Of a stretch of 64,000 nucleotides of DNA, positions 49,843 through 57,395 are shown one piece after another. The position numbers were made by a program, and so were the translations under genes. The notes under the pieces are model-generated. The model saw only the letters and a list, made by a program, of their open reading frames with translations, had not been told where the DNA came from and made no database searches. The stretch lies in assembly GCF_003330845.1 (NCBI RefSeq), contig NZ_CP026121.1, positions 1,240,001 to 1,304,000 on the forward strand, read 5' to 3'. The stretch's first letter is position 1, and the number at the start of each line of letters is the position of its first letter. This DNA comes from Streptomyces sp. Go-475 (GTDB lineage Bacteria > Actinomycetota > Actinomycetes > Streptomycetales > Streptomycetaceae).

Positions 49843-49891
49843 GAGCCCGGGCCGGTCGCCCCTGCGCGTTCACGGGGAAGCGAGGGCACGG

Positions 49892-51238
49892 GTGGGCACC
49901 GACACCGTGCGGACACCGCCGGCCGACGGCGCCGCGGAGCGCAGCCGCGAGCAGCGCGGCTGGTACTTCTACGACTGGGCGTGCTCGGTCTACTCGACGA
50001 GCGTGCTCACGGTGTTCCTCGGCCCCTATCTGACCTCGGTCGCCGAGTCGGCGGCCGACGCCGACGGGTACGTCCACCCGCTGGGAATCCCGGTGCGCGC
50101 CGGGTCCTTCTTCGCGTACTCGGTGTCCCTGTCGGTGATCGTGGCCGTGCTGGTGATGCCCCTGGTGGGCGCCGCCGCCGACCGCACCGGCCGCAAGAAG
50201 CCGCTCCTCGCGGGCGCCGCGTACCTGGGGGCCACGGCCACGACGGCCATGTTCTTCCTGGACGGCGACCGCTACCTGCTCGGTGGCGCCCTCCTGATCG
50301 TCGCGAACGCGGCGCAGTCCGTGGCGATGATGCTCTACAACTCGTATCTGCCGCAGATCGCCCCGCCCGGGCAACGGGACGCGGTGTCCTCCCGGGGCTG
50401 GGCCTTCGGGTACGCGGCGGGCTCGCTGGTCCTCGTTGCCAACCTGGTCCTCTACACCGGGCACGACGGCTTCGGCCTCTCCGAGGGCACGGCGGTCCGC
50501 ATCTGCCTGGCGTCGGCGGGGCTGTGGTGGGGCGCCTTCGCCCTGATCCCGCTGACCAGGCTGCGCGACCGCAAGGTCACCGACCGGGAGGCGGCCCTCC
50601 CGGGCTTCCGGCAGCTCGCCGCGACCGTCCGCGACATGCGCCGCCGCCCTCTGACGCTGGCCTTCCTGCTCGCCTACCTCGTCTACAACGACGGCATCCA
50701 GACGGTGATCTCCCAGGCCTCGGTCTACGGCTCCGAGGAACTGGGCCTCGGCCAGTCCACCCTCATCGTCGCCGTGCTGCTGGTGCAGGTGCTGGCGGTG
50801 GCGGGCGCGCTGACGATGGGCCGGCTGGCCCGGGCGTACGGGGCCAAGCGCACGATCCTCGGCTCGCTGGTGGCGTGGACGGTGACGCTCGCGGCCGGGT
50901 TCTTCCTGCCGGCCGGGGCACCCATGTGGTTCTTCGTCCTGGCCGCCGGGATCGGCCTGGTCCTGGGCGGCAGCCAGGCGCTGTCCCGCTCCCTGTTCTC
51001 CCATCTCGTCCCGCCCGGCAAGGAGGCCGAATACTTCTCCGCGTACGAGATGAGCGACCGCGGGATGAGCTGGCTCGGGCCGCTGCTGTTCGGGCTCACC
51101 TACCAGCTCACCGGGAGCTACCGGGACGCGATCATCTCGCTGGTGGCGTTCTTCGTGCTGGGATTCGCCCTGCTCGCCCGGGTTCCGGTACGGCGTGCGA
51201 TCGCGGATGCGGGGAATCCGGTTCCTGACAGGATTTAG
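49892..51238 (+). CDS. MFS transporter, Atg22/UMF1-like
   Basis: 448 residues with about twelve membrane helices. The N-terminus EQRGWYFYDWACSVYSTSVLTVFLGPYL and the loop GAAADRTGRKKPLL are typical of the UMF1/Atg22-like branch of the major facilitator superfamily, as are GSQALSRSLFSHLVPPGKEAEYFSAYEMSDRG in the second half. Substrates of this branch are poorly known. GTG start at 49892, 49 bases after the phosphodiesterase gene, so probably the same transcript. Confidence 0.9.
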   Translation: MGTDTVRTPPADGAAERSREQRGWYFYDWACSVYSTSVLTVFLGPYLTSVAESAADADGYVHPLGIPVRAGSFFAYSVSLSVIVAVLVMPLVGAAADRTGRKKPLLAGAAYLGATATTAMFFLDGDRYLLGGALLIVANAAQSVAMMLYNSYLPQIAPPGQRDAVSSRGWAFGYAAGSLVLVANLVLYTGHDGFGLSEGTAVRICLASAGLWWGAFALIPLTRLRDRKVTDREAALPGFRQLAATVRDMRRRPLTLAFLLAYLVYNDGIQTVISQASVYGSEELGLGQSTLIVAVLLVQVLAVAGALTMGRLARAYGAKRTILGSLVAWTVTLAAGFFLPAGAPMWFFVLAAGIGLVLGGSQALSRSLFSHLVPPGKEAEYFSAYEMSDRGMSWLGPLLFGLTYQLTGSYRDAIISLVAFFVLGFALLARVPVRRAIADAGNPVPDRI

Positions 51239-51324
51239 CACTCGACGCGAAAGGGCTGTAGTGTACGCGTTTGGCCTGCCAGGCGTACCGTTACTGCGCG
51301 TCAAAGATGCCGAAACGCTGGGTT

Positions 51325-51342
51325 ACATCTGCTAGCAGATGT
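51325..51342. promoter_or_regulatory. Perfect 18-base palindrome upstream of rbpA
   Basis: ACATCTGCTAGCAGATGT is fully self-complementary. It lies 75 bases before the sigma-R promoter of rbpA and about 87 bases after the MFS stop. It could be an operator for a second rbpA promoter or, as RNA, a short hairpin. No U-tract follows. Confidence 0.6.
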
Positions 51343-51416
51343 GACAAACCGGGCGCTGGTGGGTACAACAAGGGCGGCTACGACGGCGACGCATGACCCG
51401 GAACGGGACCCGGAAC

Positions 51417-51443
51417 GGGAATCTTTACCGCCGACCGGACGTT
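51417..51443 (+). promoter_or_regulatory. Sigma-R promoter of rbpA
   Basis: GGGAAT (51417-51422), exactly 18 bases, GTT (51441-51443): a full match to the Streptomyces sigma-R consensus GGGAAT-N18-GTT used in thiol-oxidative stress. Transcription should start near 51450, about 55 bases before the rbpA ATG. S. coelicolor rbpA is known to be in the sigma-R regulon. Confidence 0.88.
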
Positions 51444-51504
51444 GACCGGATGACGACGACAGCGACACCTGTCCTGTGGGCGACAAGCCCGGGAGGCACG
51501 ATTC

Positions 51505-51879
51505 ATGAGTGAGCGAGCTCTTCGCGGCACGCGCCTCGTGGTGACCAGCTACGAGACGGACCGCGGCATCGACCTGGCCCCGCGCCAGGCCGTGGAGTAC
51601 GCATGCGAGAAGGGGCACCGCTTCGAGATGCCCTTCTCGGTCGAGGCGGAGATCCCGCCGGAGTGGGAGTGCAAGGTCTGCGGGGCCCAGGCACTCCTGG
51701 TGGACGGCGACGGCCCGGAAGAGAAGAAGGCCAAGCCCGCGCGTACGCATTGGGACATGCTGATGGAGCGACGCACCCGCGAGGAACTCGAAGAGGTCCT
51801 CGAGGAGCGTCTGGCGGTACTGCGCTCCGGTGCGATGAACATCGCTGTTCATCCCCGGGACAGCCGCAAGTCGGCGTAA
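51505..51879 (+). CDS. rbpA: RNA polymerase-binding protein RbpA
   Basis: 124 residues, almost identical to known Streptomyces RbpA: SERALRGTRLVVTSYETDRGIDLAPRQ at the N-terminus, a zinc-binding core with CEKGH and CKVCG, and the C-terminal sigma-binding segment THWDMLMERRTREELEEVLEERL. RbpA binds the principal sigma factor and RNA polymerase, stimulates open-complex formation and affects rifampicin tolerance. Behind a sigma-R promoter and before a strong terminator, so it is a single-gene unit. Confidence 0.98.
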   Translation: MSERALRGTRLVVTSYETDRGIDLAPRQAVEYACEKGHRFEMPFSVEAEIPPEWECKVCGAQALLVDGDGPEEKKAKPARTHWDMLMERRTREELEEVLEERLAVLRSGAMNIAVHPRDSRKSA

Positions 51880-51918
51880 GTCCCTCCGGGGCCTGGCCGG
51901 AATAACAGCGCGTCAGTG

Positions 51919-51959
51919 AACCGCGGGCGCCGTACGAAATGTACGGCGCCCGCGGTTTT
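51919..51959. terminator. rbpA terminator
   Basis: A 15-base perfect stem, CCGCGGGCGCCGTAC with GTACGGCGCCCGCGG, has a GAAAT loop and is followed by TTTT, a classical intrinsic terminator. It lies 39 bases after the rbpA stop and 32 bases before the stop of the convergent fxsA gene. Confidence 0.96.
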
Positions 51960-51991
51960 CCGCATGCACCCGCTCAGAACACTCGGACCGC

Positions 51992-52567
51992 TCAACGCGT
52001 CAGCGGCGGGCGCGGCCCCTGCGGGGCGTCCCGCGGCTCGTCCCTGATGACCTCGCCCTGGACGACCTTGCCGTCGGGGCGGTGCATCCGGGCCTGCTGG
52101 AAGGCGCCGCCCAGGGTGCCCGGGTCGGCCTCGCGGAGCTTGCGCTCGAAGGTGCGCTCGGCGGTGCGGCTCACGGCCTTCTGGACCGGGGGCAGCAGCA
52201 GGAGCAGGCCCACCGCGTCCGACACCAGGCCGGGGATCATCAGCAGCAGACCGCCCAGCATCATCAGGCCGTTGCCCTCGCTGTTCGGCCGGGCCGCCGC
52301 GGGCATCACACCGCTCTGCTGCTGTTGCAGCGCCTCGGAGAGCTTGCGGAAGGCACGCCGGCCGGCCCGCTTGATGACGACCGAGCCGAGCACGAAGCCC
52401 GCCAGCAGGACGAGGAACACCACCAGCCCGTTCGACGCCCCCGCGACCAGCGTGAGCAGCCAGATCTCCAGCACGAGCCACGCGGCGATCCCCAACGGCA
52501 GGAACGTACGCAGGCGGGAGCGCCGGGGCCGGGCGGGATGGCTGGGGGTCTGAGCGCCAGTCGTCAT
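51992..52567 (-). CDS. fxsA: FxsA-family membrane protein
   Basis: 191 residues. Three to four hydrophobic segments: LGIAAWLVLEIWLLTLVA, NGLVVFLVLLAGFVLGSVVI and the family hallmark MMLGGLLLMIPGLVSDAVGLLLLLPP. After it comes a hydrophilic tail with a basic helix. FxsA overproduction lets E. coli escape phage T7 exclusion by F-plasmid PifA; its normal role is unknown. Start ATG 52567. Confidence 0.92.
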   Translation of the reverse strand: MTTGAQTPSHPARPRRSRLRTFLPLGIAAWLVLEIWLLTLVAGASNGLVVFLVLLAGFVLGSVVIKRAGRRAFRKLSEALQQQQSGVMPAAARPNSEGNGLMMLGGLLLMIPGLVSDAVGLLLLLPPVQKAVSRTAERTFERKLREADPGTLGGAFQQARMHRPDGKVVQGEVIRDEPRDAPQGPRPPLTR

Positions 52568-52628
52568 GCCTCCAGTGTGCCTGGCCCCGGCTCAGCACGG
52601 GATAAGGCCCCGATCAGGCGTTCCTGTG

Positions 52629-52757
52629 CGCGGCCGGGCCCGAGGCGGTCACGACTTCGACGGCTTGGTGTCGCGGCCGGGCCGGAAGCGGTTACGGCTT
52701 CGACGGCTTGGTGTCGCGGCCGGGCCCGAGGCGGTCACGGCTTCGACGGCTTGGTGT
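52629..52757. repeat. Three 43-base tandem repeats overlapping the end of the mannosyltransferase gene
   Basis: Units start at 52629, 52672 and 52715 and read CGCGGCCGGGCCCGAGGCGG...GACGGCTTGGTGT, with a degenerate fourth from 52758. The gene's stop codon (52735-52737) lies in the third unit. On the minus strand each unit repeats the codons for the protein's last residues RRDTKPSKP, so copies of the tail sequence continue beyond the stop codon. Confidence 0.85.
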
Positions 52758-53592
52758 CGCGGCGGGTCACGGACGGCTTGGCGCCGTGCCCCGCGACGGG
52801 CGGTTTGGCGACGCGCCCCGTGACCTTGCCGACGCGCTCCCCCACGCCCCACGCCGTGACCCGCCACAGGGCCTCGACGAGGATGTCGCGGCTCATCTTG
52901 GAGTCGCCGAGTTCCCGCTCGACGAAGGTGATGGGCACCTCGACCACGTGGTAGCCGGCCTTGACGGCGCGGCGGGCGAGGTCCACCTGGAAGCAGTAGC
53001 CCTGGGAGGCGACCTCGTCGAGGCCGAGGCCCTCCAGGGTCTCGCGGCGGAACGCCCGGTAGCCGCCGGTGATGTCGCGCAGCGGCAGGTCGAGCGCCAG
53101 CCGGGAGTAGAGGCTGCCGCCCCGGGAGATCACCTCGCGGGACTTCGGCCAGTTCACCACCCGGCCCCCCGGCACCCACCGCGAGCCGAGCACCAGGTCG
53201 GCGCTCTTGAGGGCGGTGAGCAGCCGGGGCAGTTCCTCGGGCTGGTGGGAGCCGTCGGCGTCCATCTCGACCAGCACGCCGTAGTCGCGCTCCAGGCCCC
53301 AGCGGAAGCCCGCGAGGTAGGCGGCACCCAGGCCCTCCTTGCCCTTGCGGTGCAGCACGTGGACGTGGTCGTCCTCGGCGGCCAGCTCGTCGGCCAGCTT
53401 GCCCGTGCCGTCCGGGCTGTTGTCGTCGGCCACGAGCACGTGCGCCTCGGGGACAGCCGCGCGCACCCGGCCGACGATGCTCTTGATGTTCTCCGCCTCG
53501 TTGTAGGTCGGGATGATCACCAAGGCCGTGCCGAGCGGGCCGAACTTCCTCCCCTGGGCTCCTGCCGCGAGGGTTCCGTCGCCGTCGTTCAC
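52735..53592 (-). CDS. ppm: Polyprenol-phosphate mannosyltransferase
   Basis: 285 residues, GT2 family of the dolichol-phosphate mannose synthase type, without membrane helices. The nucleotide-binding start is ALVIIPTYNEAENI, with the acidic motif LVEMDADGSHQPEE, GSRWVPGGRVVNW and DITGGYRAFRR following. It transfers mannose from GDP-mannose to polyprenyl phosphate; in Streptomyces this lipid-sugar feeds protein O-mannosylation, needed for phage phiC31 infection. GTG 53592 follows AAGGGG. The C-terminal 35 residues (after GERVGKVTG) are a Lys/Pro/Arg tail not seen in the core enzyme, with repeats AKPPVAGHGAKPSVT and DTKPSKP. Confidence 0.94.
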   Translation of the reverse strand: MNDGDGTLAAGAQGRKFGPLGTALVIIPTYNEAENIKSIVGRVRAAVPEAHVLVADDNSPDGTGKLADELAAEDDHVHVLHRKGKEGLGAAYLAGFRWGLERDYGVLVEMDADGSHQPEELPRLLTALKSADLVLGSRWVPGGRVVNWPKSREVISRGGSLYSRLALDLPLRDITGGYRAFRRETLEGLGLDEVASQGYCFQVDLARRAVKAGYHVVEVPITFVERELGDSKMSRDILVEALWRVTAWGVGERVGKVTGRVAKPPVAGHGAKPSVTRRDTKPSKP

Positions 53593-54102
53593 TGCTGCCC
53601 CTTCATGTCCATACGCAGAGGACCACCATAGTGGGCCCGGCCTGCGATGACGTGACAGGACGTTCGATTGGTGGTGTCGAATCGACAAGACGCGGGTAAG
53701 AGCGCGCCTCCGGGGGCGAGCGTACGGCGGATGGGGGCCCGGCGCCCTTCGGGCCGACCTGGGACCCGCTGGCTGCGGATCGACCCAAAGCCGTTGTCTA
53801 CTGAGCGCCCGGGCCCCACCCGGGTCACACCTCGGCGCCGCGCCGGCCTGAGCCTGGCTCCCAGTGGCGGTGCCCCGGTGCGGCACACCGTCCCTGACCC
53901 GGCGGCGCTGCGGCGAGTGCGCGGACGGTCCCCGGTCGGGCGTCCGGTGGTGGACTCGGCCGAACCTACCGGCCCCCTGCGGCCGCCTGTCAACAGCCGT
54001 TTGACCTGCGCATTCCCCGGCAAAGCCCTGGTCAGGGCCGAGGATGCGCAGGTCGCGCGCCGGGGGTGCGGCGCACGATCGCGTGCGCGCCACCCCCGTA
54101 GA
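53593..54102. other. Intergenic region upstream of ppm
   Basis: 510 bases between two minus-strand genes, with no credible gene in any frame. An inverted repeat TCGATT (53664-53669) / AATCGA (53680-53685) with a 10-base spacer lies about 75 bases before the ppm start and is the only notable element. A promoter for ppm should be near it. Nothing else stands out. Confidence 0.4.
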
Positions 54103-55704
54103 TCACTCGCCCGGCCCTACGAAGACCGTGCGCCCGCCGACCACGGTGCGCAGGCAGACGGGCAGGTCGCGGCCGGGGGTCAGGTCGGGCAGCCCCGGGG
54201 TGCCGGAGCGGGGGTCGGTGGACCAGCGGGCGACGCGGTCGTCGGGGGCCTGGACGACGAGTTCGCCGGTGCGCCACACGGCGTAGTCGGCGGGGGCGCC
54301 CGGGACCAGGACGCCTGCGTCGTCCCGCCCCACGGCCCGCCAGCCGCCGCGCGTGTGCGCCGTGAACGCGGCGCGCACGGAGACGCGGTGGTCCGGCGTG
54401 CGGTGGAAGGCGGCGGCCCGGACCGTGCCCCACGGGTCGAGCGGGGTGACCGGGCTGTCGGAGCCGAAGGCGAGCGGGACACCGGCGCGCAGCAGGGCGG
54501 CGAAGGGGTTCAGGCTCCGGGCCCGCTCCGCCCCCAGGCGCTGTGCGTACATGCCGTCGTCGCCGCCCCACAGGGCGTCGAAGGCGGGTTGGACGGAGGC
54601 GGTGAGGCCGAGTTCGGCGAAGGCGGCGATCGACTCGGGGGTGAGCATCTCGGCGTGCTCGACCCGGTGCCGGGCGGCCCGGATCCGGGCGAGGCCCAGC
54701 TTCTCGGCCGCGGCCCGCACGCCCTCGACCACGGCGTCCACGGCCGCGTCGCCGATGGCGTGGAAGCCGGCCTGGAGCCCCGCCTCGGTGCAGGCGATCA
54801 CGTGGGCGGCGACGGCCGCGGCGTCCAGGTAGGCCCTGCCGGTGTGCCCGGCGTCGGCGTACGGCTCGTGCAGGCAGGCCGTGTGCGAGCCGAGGGCGCC
54901 GTCGACGAACAGGTCGCCCGCGGCGCCGACCGCGCCCAGCTCCCGCGCCTTGGCGACGTCCTGCTCGGCCCAGTAGCCGACGACGCGCGGGCCGGGCTCC
55001 TCGGCGGCGAGCCGCAGCAGTCCCGTGAAGTCGTCCTCGGAGGAGATCTCCGGGCCGGCGCACTCGTGGACCGTGCCGATGCCGAGCGAGACGGTGTGCG
55101 CGAGGGCGGCGCGCTGTGCCTCGGTGCGCTGCCGGGGCGTGACGGCGGCGAACGCGGCGGCGCGCACGGCGTGGTGGGCGTCGGCGGTGAGCGGCCCGTC
55201 CTCCCGGGTGACGCCGGGGACCAGGTCGAGCAGGGCGGTCGTGACGACCGCCGAGTGAACGTCGATGCGGCTGAGGTAGAGGGGCCGGTGCCCGGTGGCC
55301 TCGTCGAGTTCGGCCCGTGTCGGGGGCCGGCCGCCGGGCCAGCGGGCGGCGTCCCAGCCGTGTCCGAGCAGCACGCGGTCGTCGGGGCGGGCGGCGGCGA
55401 AGTCCCGTACCCGGGCGAGGGCGGCTTCGAGGGAGGGGGCGTCGGACAGGTCGAGCCCGGTCAGGGCGAGGCCGGTGGCAGTGGTGTGCACATGCGCGTC
55501 CGTGAACGCCGGGGTGACCAGCGCTCCGTCCAGGTCGATCACCTCGTCGACCCCGTCGGCGAATGCCTCGGCGGCTCCCTCCGACCCGACCCAGGCGATC
55601 TGTCCCCGCTCCACGACCATCGCGGTGGCGAAAGGGTCGGCGGGACTATGAACCTCACCACGACGAAGCAGAACCGTCTTCGTCGGCGCACTGGACTCAC
55701 TCAT
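54103..55704 (-). CDS. YtcJ-like amidohydrolase
   Basis: 533 residues, amidohydrolase-3 family. The first metal motif is DAHVHTTATG near residue 68. Also visible are LGHGWDAARWPGG, FVDGALGSHTACLHEPYAD, HAIGDAAVDAV, HRVEHAEML and the final metal Asp in FGSDSPVTPLDPW. Members hydrolyse amide or carbamate bonds of small molecules or are annotated as exoenzyme regulators; the substrate is unknown. ATG 55704 is the first start after the upstream repeat element. No signal peptide. Confidence 0.9.
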   Translation of the reverse strand: MSESSAPTKTVLLRRGEVHSPADPFATAMVVERGQIAWVGSEGAAEAFADGVDEVIDLDGALVTPAFTDAHVHTTATGLALTGLDLSDAPSLEAALARVRDFAAARPDDRVLLGHGWDAARWPGGRPPTRAELDEATGHRPLYLSRIDVHSAVVTTALLDLVPGVTREDGPLTADAHHAVRAAAFAAVTPRQRTEAQRAALAHTVSLGIGTVHECAGPEISSEDDFTGLLRLAAEEPGPRVVGYWAEQDVAKARELGAVGAAGDLFVDGALGSHTACLHEPYADAGHTGRAYLDAAAVAAHVIACTEAGLQAGFHAIGDAAVDAVVEGVRAAAEKLGLARIRAARHRVEHAEMLTPESIAAFAELGLTASVQPAFDALWGGDDGMYAQRLGAERARSLNPFAALLRAGVPLAFGSDSPVTPLDPWGTVRAAAFHRTPDHRVSVRAAFTAHTRGGWRAVGRDDAGVLVPGAPADYAVWRTGELVVQAPDDRVARWSTDPRSGTPGLPDLTPGRDLPVCLRTVVGGRTVFVGPGE

Positions 55705-55742
55705 GCAGCACAGTTTCACAGGGTCGCTTTCGGCGCCCTCTT

Positions 55743-55790
55743 CAGGGGCGCGGGGAACTGCGCGACCAGCCACACACGGCCCGCACCCGG
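55743..55790. repeat. Dispersed Streptomyces intergenic repeat element
   Basis: The stretch with GGGGCGCGGGGAACTGCGCG followed by ACCAGCCACACACGGCCCGCA fits a short sequence I remember as very common between Streptomyces genes. It fills most of the 96-base gap between the amidohydrolase start and the Lrp gene end. Its function is unknown to me. Confidence 0.55.
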
Positions 55791-55800
55791 AAACCGGCGC

Positions 55801-56241
55801 TCAGATCCGCGGCGGCCGCGCCTCGTACGGCGTGGACAGCACGACCGTCGTCCGTGTGGACACCCCGGCCAACGACCGCACCCGCGCCAGCAGTTCTTCG
55901 AGTTCGTGCGGTGTGGCCACCCGCACCTTGAGGATGTAGTTCTCGTCCCCCGCGACGCTGTGGCAGGCCTCGATCTCGGGCACCCCGGCCAGCCGGTCCG
56001 CGATGTCGTCCGGCGCGCTGGGGTCGAACGGCTTCACCGAGATGAACGCCGTCATGGGCAGCCCCACCGCCTCGGGGTCGACGACCGCGGCGTAACCGCG
56101 GATGACACCGCGCTGTTCCAGCCGTCGCACCCGCTGGTGCACGGCCGACGTGGACAGCCCCGTGGCCTTGCCCAGGTCGGTGTAGCTCATCCGCCCGTCC
56201 TTGACGAGCAGCTGCACGATCTGTCGGTCCAGCTCCTCCAT
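55801..56241 (-). CDS. Lrp/AsnC-family regulator
   Basis: 146 residues. The N-terminal winged helix is LDRQIVQLLVKDGRMSYTDLGKATGLSTSAVHQRVRRLEQRGVIRGYAA. The ligand-binding RAM domain contains CHSVAGDENYILKVRVATPHELEELL. Members respond to amino acids. ATG 56241 gives the family start; the frame is open upstream but without homology. The 269 bases upstream are shared with the divergent gene at 56511 and hold TAATGT near 56412 as a possible -10 for that gene. Confidence 0.93.
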   Translation of the reverse strand: MEELDRQIVQLLVKDGRMSYTDLGKATGLSTSAVHQRVRRLEQRGVIRGYAAVVDPEAVGLPMTAFISVKPFDPSAPDDIADRLAGVPEIEACHSVAGDENYILKVRVATPHELEELLARVRSLAGVSTRTTVVLSTPYEARPPRI

Positions 56242-56510
56242 GGCGCAAGAACCTACAGTGCGGCTGATCTCCTCGGATACCTGAGGAGCCCAGGTCATGC
56301 CCGGTTCGTGATGTGGCCGGAAGACGACGGTCAGCCGTTCGGGGGACAAATCCGCCGCAGAGGACACCTGCGTGCGGCATGTGACGAACGCCACAGCGCT
56401 CGAACAGTCTCCGTAATGTTCTCGTGATTACCGCCGAGGGGGGACGGGAAGTGCTTGCTGTGGTCGAGGCCGCAGTGCCTGATACGGCCCAGCCCGAGGG
56501 GGAGAACCCA

Positions 56511-56945
56511 ATGCAGAGTCTTAAGCGCCCTGGTCGCACCGCACCCAAGCGGCAGCAGCTCGTCGTCGAGCCCGAGCCGGAGGGCGTCGAACCCGACGCC
56601 TTCGACGACGAACTCGACGCCTACGACACGTTCGAGATGTTCCGGGTGATCTGCCCGGACTGCGCGCAGCCCATCGCCCTGCTGGCGGACGAGGAAGTCC
56701 TGCCGGAGCACGCGCTGTGCGCCTCGCCGTGGAACCCGTTCGGACTCACGGTCTGCGCCGGCACCGGCCGCACGGCCGCGGACGCCCGCCCCGCGGACGA
56801 GTCGGTGGACCCTCAGGAGCAGGACACCGCCCTGCTGTTGACGCTCCCTCAGGGACTGGACTGGCGGACCCAGCCCTTCTCGCACGTCGGCGGCCCGGGC
56901 TCACGCCCCATCAGGGTCCCGGCCATGCGCCGCCACGCGGCCTGA
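56511..56945 (+). CDS. Conserved hypothetical protein with four-Cys motif
   Basis: 144 residues, function not recognised. After a basic start (LKRPGRTAPKRQQ) comes an acidic stretch. The core then carries CPDC, and later ALCASPWNPFG and TVCAGTG, a four-cysteine arrangement that could bind zinc. ATG 56511 has GGGGGAG in good position; GTG 56451 with GGGGGGAC is an alternative that adds 20 residues. Divergent from the Lrp regulator. Confidence 0.7.
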   Translation: MQSLKRPGRTAPKRQQLVVEPEPEGVEPDAFDDELDAYDTFEMFRVICPDCAQPIALLADEEVLPEHALCASPWNPFGLTVCAGTGRTAADARPADESVDPQEQDTALLLTLPQGLDWRTQPFSHVGGPGSRPIRVPAMRRHAA

Positions 56946-57146
56946 GCGCGGGCCTTCCTCGCCCGCTCGCCCCACCCCAGTAGCTGCCCCGCACCACGGC
57001 TCGTGGACCGCCGTGGTGCGGTTCAGTGTGCCCAGGGGCAGGGTCGGGCGCGTCCGCGGTCGCGGCAGTGCGCCGGCGGCACCCCTGAAACGCACGCCCG
57101 ATTCCCCATCGGGTGACCTGTCCGGCCTCTTCCGCGTTGCCCTGGT

Positions 57147-57395
57147 ATGACCCCCATCTCCTCAGCGACCGGGCGTCAGCGCCTCCTGTACGTCCCGCCG
57201 CCCGCAGAATCGGTTCGGCCCGCTCCGCCGCGCTATCAGGACCCGCCGATCTACCGCGACCTGATGCGGACCTGGGCGGAAGGCGGCCGCACCCTGCCGG
57301 GCCGGCACGACCCGGAGTGGATGCGGCTCGCGGCTCCCTGGCGGGGCCTCGACCAGTTCAGCGTCCCTCTGGACCCACGAGGTGGCGGGCGATGA
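57147..57395 (+). CDS. Small conserved hypothetical protein
   Basis: 82 residues. The central segment PPIYRDLMRTWAEGGRTLPGRHDPEWMRLAAPW looks like a genuine domain, with strong G/C third positions and the look of other Streptomyces hypotheticals. No ribosome site is obvious. Its last 38 bases overlap the end of the convergent acyl-CoA dehydrogenase gene. Function unknown. Confidence 0.55.
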   Translation: MTPISSATGRQRLLYVPPPAESVRPAPPRYQDPPIYRDLMRTWAEGGRTLPGRHDPEWMRLAAPWRGLDQFSVPLDPRGGGR

